Origin: CAYORM01 sp964406375
GTDB lineage: Bacteria; Pseudomonadota; Alphaproteobacteria; DSM-16000; Inquilinaceae
DNA: 21,000 nt
Direction of reading: 5' to 3'
Assembly (NCBI GenBank): GCA_964406375.1
Contig: CAYORM010000048.1
Location: 1 to 21,000 of the forward strand
In this document: positions 1-6,441 of the stretch, in pieces
Layout of the letters: each line of letters starts with the position of its first letter
Position numbering within the stretch: the first letter of the stretch is position 1
The notes under the pieces: generated by a model
What the model saw: the letters and a program-made list of their open reading frames with translations, nothing else
Database searches by the model: none
Told to the model about the DNA's origin: nothing
Translations under genes and position numbers: made by a program

Positions 1-278
1 GCCCGCGGCGCCTCTGCCTCGGTCACCGAGGCGGGGCCGCCGGACAGGATCACACCGCGCGGCGCGAAGGCGCGGATACGGTCGTCGGGTGCGCGGTTGA
101 ACGGCCAGATTTCGCAATAGACGCCGGATTCGCGCACCCGCCGCGCGATCAGCTGGGTGACTTGGCTGCCGAAATCGAGGATCAGGATCCGCTCCTCCAC
201 CGGCGCGGCGGCGGCGGCGGATGCCGCATCGGCAGACGGCGCGTTAAGGGTGGAACGGGTGGCGGCGTCGGCGGTCAT
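1..278 (-). CDS. guaA: GMP synthase (glutamine-hydrolysing), N-terminal part, runs off left edge
   Basis: Only the first 92 codons are present. GMP synthase aminates XMP to GMP using glutamine, the last step of guanine nucleotide synthesis in the cytosol. The visible part is the start of the class I glutamine amidotransferase domain: ILILDFGSQVTQLIARRVRE is the classic GuaA opening, followed by a GVYCEIWP stretch and the GVILSGGPASV loop. The catalytic Cys and the synthetase half lie outside the window. The chosen ATG at 278 gives an Ala-rich leader of about 28 residues before ILILDFGSQ, longer than the few residues usual in this family. A GTG about 26 codons in would give a canonical short N-terminus but has no better ribosome site. 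The gene follows rsmB and a GNAT gene on the same strand across a 150-base gap. Function is certain; the exact start is not. Confidence 0.95.
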   Translation of the reverse strand, partial: MTADAATRSTLNAPSADAASAAAAAPVEERILILDFGSQVTQLIARRVRESGVYCEIWPFNRAPDDRIRAFAPRGVILSGGPASVTEAEAPR

Positions 279-348
279 GGCGGGTATCGGCGTTTCGGGC
301 GGGAGGGCAGGATTAGCGGGCTCGCGCCGGGGCGACAAGCGACGGCCG

Positions 349-367
349 CGCGGGGCCGCCCCCCGCG
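349..367 (-). terminator. GC hairpin between GNAT gene and guaA
   Basis: A perfect 7-bp inverted repeat (CGCGGGG / CCCCGCG, loop 356-360) sits about 60 bases beyond the GNAT stop and 70 before the guaA start. No T-run follows on the minus strand, so it may be a Rho-assisted terminator, an mRNA end stabiliser, or a chance structure in GC-rich DNA. The rest of 279-428 shows nothing else recognisable. Confidence 0.3.
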
Positions 368-428
368 GATGCGGGTCCGGCCGCAGCGCCGCCTGTCCCG
401 AAAGCCGTCAGCGGATCATGGCGGCGGG

Positions 429-956
429 TCAGCGCGTGCTTTCCGCCGCGATCGGCGCATCGAAGACGAGCGCTGTCTCGGGCAGCAGCGCGGTCCCGAA
501 ACGCTCGAGCTTGCCCGCCGCCGGGCGGCCGCCGAGATGGCGATAGAAGCCGATGGCGCGGAAATTCGCCGTCAGCACCCAGACGAGAAACGGCAGGCGG
601 CCGCGCTCCTCGAGCCAGCGCGAGCAGGAGGCCATCAGCCGGCGGCCGCCGCCCCGCCCCTTGGCCCGGTCGAGAAGATAGAGGGCCTGCACCTCGCCCC
701 AGCGCGGATCGGGGCCACCGCGCCCCCGCCCGCAGATGGCGAAACCGACGATCCCGCCGGCGCTCTCGGCGACGAAGGTCGCCTCCTCGCGCTCGGACAG
801 CAGCCGGTCGGCCTGACGGCGCGTGCGGGACAAGACGTCGAGCCGGTCGAGATAGGCGTCGGGGATCAGGCCGCGATAGGTCTCGCGCCAGGCCTCCACA
901 TGGACGGCGGCGATGCCGCCCGCGTCACCGGCGGAGGCTCGGCGGATCGTGATCAC
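429..956 (-). CDS. GNAT family N-acetyltransferase
   Basis: A 175-residue single-domain GNAT protein that would transfer an acetyl group from acetyl-CoA to an amine; the substrate cannot be read from sequence. The fold marks are in order: an N-terminal strand with IRRAS, the HVEAWRETYRGLIP helix typical of the RimI-like subgroup (about 19-32), the acetyl-CoA loop region AKGRGGGRRLM (98-108) after VQALYL, and the late FRAIGFYRHLGG motif (132-143) seen in many GNATs. The start is GTG at 956, two bases after the rsmB stop, so translation is probably coupled to rsmB. An upstream start would overlap rsmB. The gene lies between rsmB and guaA and may simply be a passenger in that unit. Family assignment is firm; role unknown. 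Confidence 0.88.
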   Translation of the reverse strand: MITIRRASAGDAGGIAAVHVEAWRETYRGLIPDAYLDRLDVLSRTRRQADRLLSEREEATFVAESAGGIVGFAICGRGRGGPDPRWGEVQALYLLDRAKGRGGGRRLMASCSRWLEERGRLPFLVWVLTANFRAIGFYRHLGGRPAAGKLERFGTALLPETALVFDAPIAAESTR

Positions 957-958
957 CG

Positions 959-2302
959 TCAGACGGTCTCCACCCCCTCTGCGGCGGCGCGGGCACCAGG
1001 CTCGCCCCGTTCGAGCACCGCGACGAAGAACCCGTCCGTCCCGTGTCGGGCCGGGGTCAGGCGCAGGAAGGGCCCCTCCGACGGACAGTCGCCGCCGACG
1101 GCCTGGCCCCAGATCTCGGCCACCGGCACCACCCGCCAGTCGGGATGGCTGGCGAGGAAGCGCTCGACCTGGGCCTCGTTCTCCTCGCGCAGCAGCGAGC
1201 AGGTCGCCCAGATGGCGCGGCCGCCGCCCGGCTTGGCGAGGCGCGCGGCGCTGTCGAAGATCTCCGCCTGCAGAGCCGTCAACCGGCCGAGCTCGACCGG
1301 CCGCCAGCGGGCATCGGGATTGCGCCGCCAGGCGCCGGTGCCAGTGCAGGGGGCGTCGATCAGCACCCGGTCGAACTTGCCCTTCTGCTTCTTCACCCAG
1401 CGGTCGCGCTCGGATTCGAGGCGGCGCGGCTCGATGTTGTCGAGGCCGGCGCGCCGCACGCGATCGCGCGCCCGGTCGAGCCGCCCCTCCGACACGTCAC
1501 AGGCGACCACCCGCCCCTTGCCCTGCATGCGCGCCGCCATCAGCAGCGACTTGCCGCCGGCACCGGCGCAGAAATCGACCACCTGCATGCCGGGCCGGGC
1601 ATCGGCGAGCAGCCCGACGATCTGCGATCCCTCGTCCTGAATCTCGACGAGGCCGCCGCGGAAGCTCGGATGGGCGGCGATCTGCGGCCGGCCGCGCAGT
1701 CGGAGCCCGAGCGGCGAAAGCGGCGTCGGCGCGACGTCGAAACCGCCGGCGGCGAGCGTCGCCGCCACCTCGTCGCGTTCGGCCCTGATCTCGTTAACCC
1801 GCAGGTCGAGCGGTGCCGGCTCGAGCAGCGCCGCGATCTCGCCCGCGAAGGCCGCGCCGAAGACGGCGCGCAGCGGTTCGAGCGCCCAGTCCGGCAGCTC
1901 GGCGCGCACCGCTTCCGGCATCTCGGCCGGTTCGAGCGGCTTGCGCGACAGCGCGCGAGCCAGCGCATGCTCGGTCTCGAGCAGCGGCGCCGGACCATAG
2001 CGATCGGTGCCGGCGAACAGCGTCTCCACCGTCTCGACCGGTTCCTGGTCGAGCAGCATGATGCCGGCGATGACCCGGGCGCGCGGCGTGTCCTCCGCCC
2101 CGCTGGCGCGGATCCACCAGCCGAGCCGCGCTTCATGGCGCATCAGCGCGTAGAGCCGCCCGGTGATCTCGGCACGGTCCTTGGAGCCGATGAAGCGCCG
2201 CTGACGCAGCCAGCCCGAGACCACGCCATCGGCCGGTCGGTCGGTGGCGCGGGTCGCGGTGATGAGGTCGATCGTGGCCTGGAGGCGGGCGGCAGGGGTC
2301 AT
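959..2302 (-). CDS. rsmB: RsmB/NOP-type rRNA (cytosine-C5) methyltransferase
   Basis: A 447-residue class I SAM-dependent RNA methyltransferase of the RsmB/NOP2 group; E. coli RsmB makes m5C967 in 16S rRNA. The N-terminal ~150 residues are a helical NusB-like RNA-binding region (TPAARLQATIDLI..., ALMRHEARLGWW). The catalytic part has the SAM-binding DFCAGAGGKS (243-252), an acidic D269 after VVAC, motif IV LIDAPCTGTGAWRRNPDARW (315-334) with Cys319, and motif VI ATCSLLREEN (366-375) with Cys368. The m5C methyltransferases use one of these Cys as nucleophile and the other for product release; both are present, so the enzyme should be active. Start is ATG at 2302. It leads a minus-strand unit with a GNAT gene and guaA, an arrangement I associate with alphaproteobacteria. 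The gene symbol is by family; target site inferred. Confidence 0.93.
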   Translation of the reverse strand: MTPAARLQATIDLITATRATDRPADGVVSGWLRQRRFIGSKDRAEITGRLYALMRHEARLGWWIRASGAEDTPRARVIAGIMLLDQEPVETVETLFAGTDRYGPAPLLETEHALARALSRKPLEPAEMPEAVRAELPDWALEPLRAVFGAAFAGEIAALLEPAPLDLRVNEIRAERDEVAATLAAGGFDVAPTPLSPLGLRLRGRPQIAAHPSFRGGLVEIQDEGSQIVGLLADARPGMQVVDFCAGAGGKSLLMAARMQGKGRVVACDVSEGRLDRARDRVRRAGLDNIEPRRLESERDRWVKKQKGKFDRVLIDAPCTGTGAWRRNPDARWRPVELGRLTALQAEIFDSAARLAKPGGGRAIWATCSLLREENEAQVERFLASHPDWRVVPVAEIWGQAVGGDCPSEGPFLRLTPARHGTDGFFVAVLERGEPGARAAAEGVETV

Positions 2303-2328
2303 GCGTTCTGGTCCGATGAGAGCCGGGC

Positions 2329-2358
2329 GATGTACATCATCGCCGCGGCTGGGGCCAA
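2329..2358 (-). promoter_or_regulatory. Candidate rsmB promoter with a 10-bp palindrome
   Basis: On the minus strand, TTGGCC (2358-2353) and TACATC (2334-2329) are separated by 18 bases and end about 27 bases before the rsmB ATG. The -10 overlaps GATGTACATC (2329-2338), a perfect 10-bp palindrome. Match to consensus is only moderate (4/6 and 3/6), so this is a weak call. It lies in the 97-base divergent region between rsmB and the phosphoesterase gene. Confidence 0.28.
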
Positions 2359-2399
2359 TCTGGGGCTTGCATGGGAGCCGCGCAACCGAGGGAGGCCGC

Positions 2400-3272
2400 G
2401 TGACCGGTCAGGGCGGGGCCCCGCGCCCCATGGATCAGGAGGCGGCGCGCCCGGGCAAGGGCGGCCGGCGCCTCTGGGCGATCGCCGATCTGCATCTCGC
2501 GGCCACGGCCAATCTCGCGGCGCTTGAGGCACTGCCGGACTTCCCTGGCGACTGGCTGATCGTGGCGGGCGATGTCGGCGAGCGGGTCGATCAACTCGAC
2601 CGCGCCTTCGCGCTGCTGATGCGCCGCTTCGACCGCGTGCTCTGGACGCCCGGCAATCACGAGCTTTGGACGAATGACGATCTGCCGGCGCGCGGCGCTG
2701 AGCGCTATGCCGCGCTCGTGGCGCTCGCCCGCCGCCATGGCGTCGTGACACCCGAGGATCCCTATCCGGTCTGGCACGGGCGCGACGGCCCCCTCGCCCT
2801 CTGCCCGCTCTTCCTTCTCTATGATTACGGCTTCCGCCCGCCGCAGGTGCCGCGTGAAGGCGTGCTCGACTGGGTACGGGCGGCCCATGGGGTGATGGCG
2901 GACGAACGCCGGCTCGACCCCGCCCCCTTCACGACGCGCGACGCCTGGTGCCATGACCGCGTCGCCCGCACCCGGGTGCGGCTCGAGGCACTGCCCGACG
3001 GGCTGCCGACGGTGCTGGTCAATCATTTTCCGTTGACGGCGGACACCGTCTTCGCACCGCGCCTGCCGCGCATCGGGCCCTGGTGCGGCACGCCGCTGAC
3101 CGCCGACTGGCACCGCCGGTTCCGGGCGCGCATCGTCGTCTATGGCCATCTGCATCTGCGGCGCACCGTTTGGCGCGACGGTACGCGCTTCGAGGAGGTA
3201 TCCCTCGGCTATCCCGCGCAATGGGACCAGCGGCGCGGGATCGAGGCCTATCTGCGGCTGATCGCCGGGTAG
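2400..3272 (+). CDS. Calcineurin-like metallophosphoesterase
   Basis: A 290-residue cytosolic metallophosphoesterase. The family's metal-binding signature is complete: D-x-H as DLH (30-32), GD at 58-59 within GDVGE, GNHE (85-88), the isolated His in NHF (208-210), and the C-terminal GHLH (249-252). This pattern indicates a dinuclear metal site that hydrolyses phosphomono- or diesters; the substrate is unknown. No signal peptide is visible. The frame is open further upstream, but GTG at 2400 is preceded by a strong GAGGGAGG ribosome site at proper spacing, so it is preferred; ATG at 2430 is an alternative that removes 10 unconserved residues. It diverges from rsmB and converges on the ribokinase-like gene with only 12 bases between the stops, leaving no room for a dedicated terminator. 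No functional partner is evident. Confidence 0.87.
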   Translation: MTGQGGAPRPMDQEAARPGKGGRRLWAIADLHLAATANLAALEALPDFPGDWLIVAGDVGERVDQLDRAFALLMRRFDRVLWTPGNHELWTNDDLPARGAERYAALVALARRHGVVTPEDPYPVWHGRDGPLALCPLFLLYDYGFRPPQVPREGVLDWVRAAHGVMADERRLDPAPFTTRDAWCHDRVARTRVRLEALPDGLPTVLVNHFPLTADTVFAPRLPRIGPWCGTPLTADWHRRFRARIVVYGHLHLRRTVWRDGTRFEEVSLGYPAQWDQRRGIEAYLRLIAG

Positions 3273-3284
3273 GCGACCGCCCTC

Positions 3285-4211
3285 TCAGCCGGCGAGCAGC
3301 GCCTCGACCTCCGCCCGTCGCGGCATCGACGGGGCGGTGCCGGCACGGGTGACCGACAGCCCGGCGACGGCGCAGCCGAAGCGCACCGCCTCGGCGAGGT
3401 CCCGCCCCTCCGCGAGCGCCGCCGCGAAGCCGCCATTGAAGGCGTCGCCCGCGCCTGCCGTCTCGACCACGGCACCGGCCCGGAAGGCCGGCACGTGCCG
3501 CGTCTCCTCGGCGGAACGCAAGAGTGCGCCTTTCTCGCCCAGGGTGACGATGACGAGCCCGACGCCGCGCTCACGCAGCGCATCGGCGGCACGGGTCGCC
3601 GAGGCGATGTCCGTCACCGCGAAGCCGGCGAGCGCCGCCGCCTCCGTCTCGTTCGGCGTCAGGATGTCGACAAGGGCGAGGAGGTCGTCCGGCAGCGGGG
3701 CCGCCGGGGCGGGGTTGAGGATCGTCGTCACGCCGGCGGCACGGGCGATCTCGAGCCCCCGCCGCACCGGTGCGAGCGGCAGCTCGAGCTGGGCGACGAA
3801 GACCCGGGCACTGCCGATCGCCTCGGCCGCGGCGTCGACCTCCGCCTCGGTCAGTGCCGCGGCGGCGCCGGGCTCGATGATGATCGCGTTCTCGCCCGTC
3901 TTCGCGTCGACGAAGATGAAGGCGGCGCCGGTCGGCAGGGCCTCGTCGGTGCCGACATGACGGGCGTCGATCCCCTCCGCCTCATAGACCCCTCGCGCCA
4001 TCGCTCCGAACGCGTCGCGACCGAGGCGCGTCATGAACCGCACCTCGGCGCCGGCGCGCGCCGCCGCGACCGACTGGTTCGAGCCCTTGCCGCCCGGTCC
4101 CAGCTTGAAGCCGTGCGACAGGATGGTCTCGCCCATCACCGGCAGGCGTGGCCCGCGGAAGGCAAGATCGGCGACGAAGACACCCTGGATGGCGACGATC
4201 GGACGCGTCAT
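3285..4211 (-). CDS. rbsK: PfkB family carbohydrate kinase, ribokinase-like
   Basis: A 308-residue PfkB-family kinase, the usual ribokinase length. It would phosphorylate a sugar hydroxyl with ATP. Visible motifs: substrate-binding GGKGSNQ (40-46), NPAPA (166-170), PNETE (186-190), nucleotide-side TLGEKG (223-228), and the PfkB signature TAGAGDAFNGGF (251-262) with the catalytic base Asp256 and the anion-hole GAGD. The N-terminus IQGVFVADLAFRG replaces the usual ribokinase VNxDL region, so the sugar may not be ribose. It is the last gene of a three-gene minus-strand unit, 34 bases after the FucU-type mutarotase gene. Start ATG at 4211 has a modest GGGAA ribosome site. The kinase call is secure; the symbol is by closest family, and the substrate could be another pentose, a deoxysugar or a nucleoside. 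Confidence 0.85.
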   Translation of the reverse strand: MTRPIVAIQGVFVADLAFRGPRLPVMGETILSHGFKLGPGGKGSNQSVAAARAGAEVRFMTRLGRDAFGAMARGVYEAEGIDARHVGTDEALPTGAAFIFVDAKTGENAIIIEPGAAAALTEAEVDAAAEAIGSARVFVAQLELPLAPVRRGLEIARAAGVTTILNPAPAAPLPDDLLALVDILTPNETEAAALAGFAVTDIASATRAADALRERGVGLVIVTLGEKGALLRSAEETRHVPAFRAGAVVETAGAGDAFNGGFAAALAEGRDLAEAVRFGCAVAGLSVTRAGTAPSMPRRAEVEALLAG

Positions 4212-4245
4212 GGCTGGCGTTCCCGCAAGCGCAGCAGAGGATGGA

Positions 4246-4695
4246 TCAGCCGGGCGGGATCACACCCTTCTTCAGAAGGAAACAGCCGTAGAACCGCCGC
4301 TCGCCGGTCGCCACCACCGCATAGGCCTTGCGTGCCTCCTCGTAGAAGGCGAAGCGCTCGATCGACCCCATCGGCCAGGACCGGCCCTCGGCGGCATCGA
4401 TCTCCGCCTGGACCTCGCGCTGGACCTCCGGCACCTCGTCGGGCTTGCCGACGATCTCCATCCGCCGCGCCGGCGTCTCGACGAAGGTGTCGAGCGGGAA
4501 GACGGACAGGATCGCCCGGACCGCGCGCGCCGAATCCACCGCGCCCAGGCGGATGAGCTTGCCCGACACGGTCGAGCGGGCGATCTGGTCGGCAGGGAAG
4601 TTGGCGTCGCAGATGACGAGATCGTCGCCATGCCCCATGGCGCGCAGCACGTAGAGAAGGTCCGCATCGAGCAGCGGATCGAGACCCTTGAGCAT
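4246..4695 (-). CDS. fucU: RbsD/FucU family sugar mutarotase, FucU-like
   Basis: A 149-residue protein of the RbsD/FucU family, which interconverts sugar ring forms (alpha/beta fucose, or pyranose/furanose ribose) before phosphorylation. It is closer to FucU than RbsD: it opens MLKGLDPLL, then MGHGDDLVICDANFPA (20-35) with His22 and Asp30, then FAFYEEARKAYAVV (115-128) and TGERRFYGCFLLKKGV (130-145). E. coli FucU, from memory, reads FAFYERAQKA and TGERAKYGN at these places. Here the Asn of Y-G-N is Cys138, an altered active-site-edge residue. The ATG at 4695 is chosen because it matches the family N-terminus and has a GGAGG site 10 bases upstream; an upstream ATG at 4734 has neither. It sits between the FGGY kinase and PfkB kinase genes. 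Family certain; true sugar unknown. Confidence 0.88.
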   Translation of the reverse strand: MLKGLDPLLDADLLYVLRAMGHGDDLVICDANFPADQIARSTVSGKLIRLGAVDSARAVRAILSVFPLDTFVETPARRMEIVGKPDEVPEVQREVQAEIDAAEGRSWPMGSIERFAFYEEARKAYAVVATGERRFYGCFLLKKGVIPPG

Positions 4696-4721
4696 TCCGG
4701 ACGTTCCTCCGTGTTGATGGT

Positions 4722-4741
4722 CGCGCGGCATCATCCGCGCG
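4722..4741 (-). other. Intercistronic hairpin between FGGY kinase gene and fucU
   Basis: Perfect 7-bp stem CGCGCGG (4722-4728) / CCGCGCG (4735-4741) with the 6-base loop CATCAT, lying in the 62-base gap between the two genes. A second short stem, GCCGC (4741-4745) / GCGGC (4752-4756), abuts it and shares base 4741. No T-run follows, so it is more likely an mRNA-processing or stabilising element than a terminator. Confidence 0.4.
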
Positions 4742-4757
4742 CCGCCCTGCTGCGGCG

Positions 4758-6269
4758 TCAGCCGCGAATGTCGCGCAGCGCCGGGTAGAGCTTCTTGTAG
4801 CGTTCGTAGATCGGCCGGTAGGCGGCCGAGGCCTCGCGGTCGGGTTCGATCACCCGGTCCTCATGCACCATCGCGGCGGCCGCCTCGGGCATGTCCCGGA
4901 ACAGGCCGGCGGCGATCGCCGCCAGCATCGCACTGCCGAGAAGCGGCGCGTCTGGCACCCGGGTGACCTGCAGCGGCAGGCCCGAGACATCGGCATGGAT
5001 CTGCAGCCAGAGCGGCGAGCGGGTCGCGCCGCCACAGATAACTAGTTCGGACGGGGCGAAGCCGTTCTCGCGCATCGAGTCGAAGATGAGCTCGGTGCCG
5101 AAGGCGATGGCCTCGATCGCCGCGCGGAAAAGATGGGCCGGCCCGTGATTGAGGCTGAGCCCGGTGATCGCCCCGCGCGACAGCGCGTCGGTATAGGGCG
5201 TGCGGTTGCCCTGGAAATGGTCGAGCATCAGCAGACCATCGGAACCGGGACGCAGCTGCGCGGCCTCGGCATTCAGAGTCTCGTAGCTCGTTCCCTCGCC
5301 GAACAGCCGCTTCAGCCAGGCGACGATCGAGCCGGTCGAGGTCTGACCACCCTCCACCACATGCAGCCCCGGCACGACGGCATCGGCGTAGGAGCCCCAG
5401 ATGCCCTTGCCGTGCAGCCGTCGCTCCGACAGACCGAGATGGAGATGCGACGAGCCGGTGATGAAGGCGAGCTTGCCCGGCCGCACAACCCCCAGCCCGA
5501 CCATACCAATCTCGGCATCGGCACCGCCCTGGGCGACCAGCGTCGAGGCGGGCAGGCCGAGATGCTCGGCCGCCTCCGCCGTCAACGTGCCGACGACGTC
5601 GCCGAGCCGCAGCACCTCCGACGGCCAGCGCTCGGCGAGATCGCCGAGACCGACGGCCTCGATCAGGCTGATCGGCCAGCCACGCCCCGGCCCGTCGCGC
5701 TCGCCATTATCAAAATGCCAGCGCGCCGAGACATTATTGATCGACGCGACCCACCGGCCGGTCAGTCGCAGATTGATGTAGTCCTGATACTCCCCGACCA
5801 TCGCGGTGCGGGCCCAAGCCTCCGGACGGTGACGCTTCAGCCACAATGCCTTCGGCACCATCCATTCGGCGGAGACCGGACCGGTTCCGGCGCCATTCAC
5901 CTTGAGCGCCGGATCGCCGGTCGCGGCGACCTCATCCGCCTCGGCGGCGGAGCGCACATCCATCCAGATCAGAGCCGGGTGGACCGCCCGCCCATCGGCA
6001 TCGAGCGCGACGACGCTGCAGCAGGTGGTGTCGACCCCGATGGCCAGGATCGAGTCGGGCGAAACACCGGCCTCGGCGACCGCGCCCTTCACCGAGCGCC
6101 CGAGCGCCTGCCACCAATCCTCCGGAACCTGCTCGGCCTGGGCCGGGGCCGGGAAGCGTGTCGGGTAGGCGGTCGCCACGGAAGCCAGCGGACGTCCGGT
6201 CACATCGAAGACCGCGGCACGGATCCCTTCCGTCCCGCCGTCGATACCGATCACATACGGACCCGCCAT
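4758..6269 (-). CDS. FGGY family carbohydrate kinase, AraB/xylulokinase-like
   Basis: A 503-residue FGGY sugar kinase of normal length, phosphorylating a ketose or polyol with ATP. The N-terminal nucleotide-binding loop is GIDGGTEGIR (8-17), followed by GVDTTCCSVVALD (78-90) and IWMDVRSAAEAD (101-112). QGGADAEIG (247-255) carries the likely catalytic base Asp251; TGSSHLHLGL (271-280), EGGQTSTGS (306-314) and ICGGATRSPLW (411-421) complete the second domain. Start ATG at 6269 is chosen because the protein begins directly with the family's first strand and is preceded by GGGAGGAAGG; the frame stays open 58 codons upstream but that part is not FGGY-like. First gene of the sugar operon with fucU and a PfkB kinase; no transporter, isomerase or regulator is adjacent. 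The substrate cannot be fixed: ribulose, xylulose, fuculose or a polyol are all possible. Confidence 0.9.
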   Translation of the reverse strand: MAGPYVIGIDGGTEGIRAAVFDVTGRPLASVATAYPTRFPAPAQAEQVPEDWWQALGRSVKGAVAEAGVSPDSILAIGVDTTCCSVVALDADGRAVHPALIWMDVRSAAEADEVAATGDPALKVNGAGTGPVSAEWMVPKALWLKRHRPEAWARTAMVGEYQDYINLRLTGRWVASINNVSARWHFDNGERDGPGRGWPISLIEAVGLGDLAERWPSEVLRLGDVVGTLTAEAAEHLGLPASTLVAQGGADAEIGMVGLGVVRPGKLAFITGSSHLHLGLSERRLHGKGIWGSYADAVVPGLHVVEGGQTSTGSIVAWLKRLFGEGTSYETLNAEAAQLRPGSDGLLMLDHFQGNRTPYTDALSRGAITGLSLNHGPAHLFRAAIEAIAFGTELIFDSMRENGFAPSELVICGGATRSPLWLQIHADVSGLPLQVTRVPDAPLLGSAMLAAIAAGLFRDMPEAAAAMVHEDRVIEPDREASAAYRPIYERYKKLYPALRDIRG

Positions 6270-6441
6270 CCTTCCTCCCGTCACCTTGTCCAGGCTGCCG
6301 ATGCCATGCGGCGCCGCCCATACTGGCTGCCGGGCCGCAGTGTGGAGCGGCGGGCCGGTGCTTGCAACGCGTGAGCGCAGCCCCGGGCGGTCGGCGCCGT
6401 TTCCATGGCCGGCCGGGGCGGCTTGGGCTATACCACGCGGC
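6270..6441. promoter_or_regulatory. Divergent intergenic region, sugar operon / lptF
   Basis: This 172-base stretch must hold the promoters of both the minus-strand sugar operon and lptF. On the minus strand, TTGCAA (6367-6362) and CACACT are spaced 17 bases apart and would give a leader of about 60 bases for the FGGY kinase gene; the match is weak. I see no convincing long operator palindrome of the LacI or DeoR kind, only the 6-bp palindrome TTGCAA itself. Confidence 0.35.
6405..6434 (+). promoter_or_regulatory. Candidate lptF promoter, leaderless type
   Basis: ATGGCC (6405-6410), 18-base spacer, TATACC (6429-6434). The hexamer begins 13 bases before the lptF ATG, so transcription would start at or next to the start codon. 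No Shine-Dalgarno is visible before this ATG, which fits a leaderless mRNA. The -35 match is weak. Confidence 0.38.

Noticed and set aside
1043..2527. Long plus-strand open frame opposite rsmB
   Set aside because: It is antisense to a gene with complete catalytic motifs, has Arg/Gly/Ala-rich composition, no recognisable domain, and is explained by scarce stop codons in GC-rich DNA.
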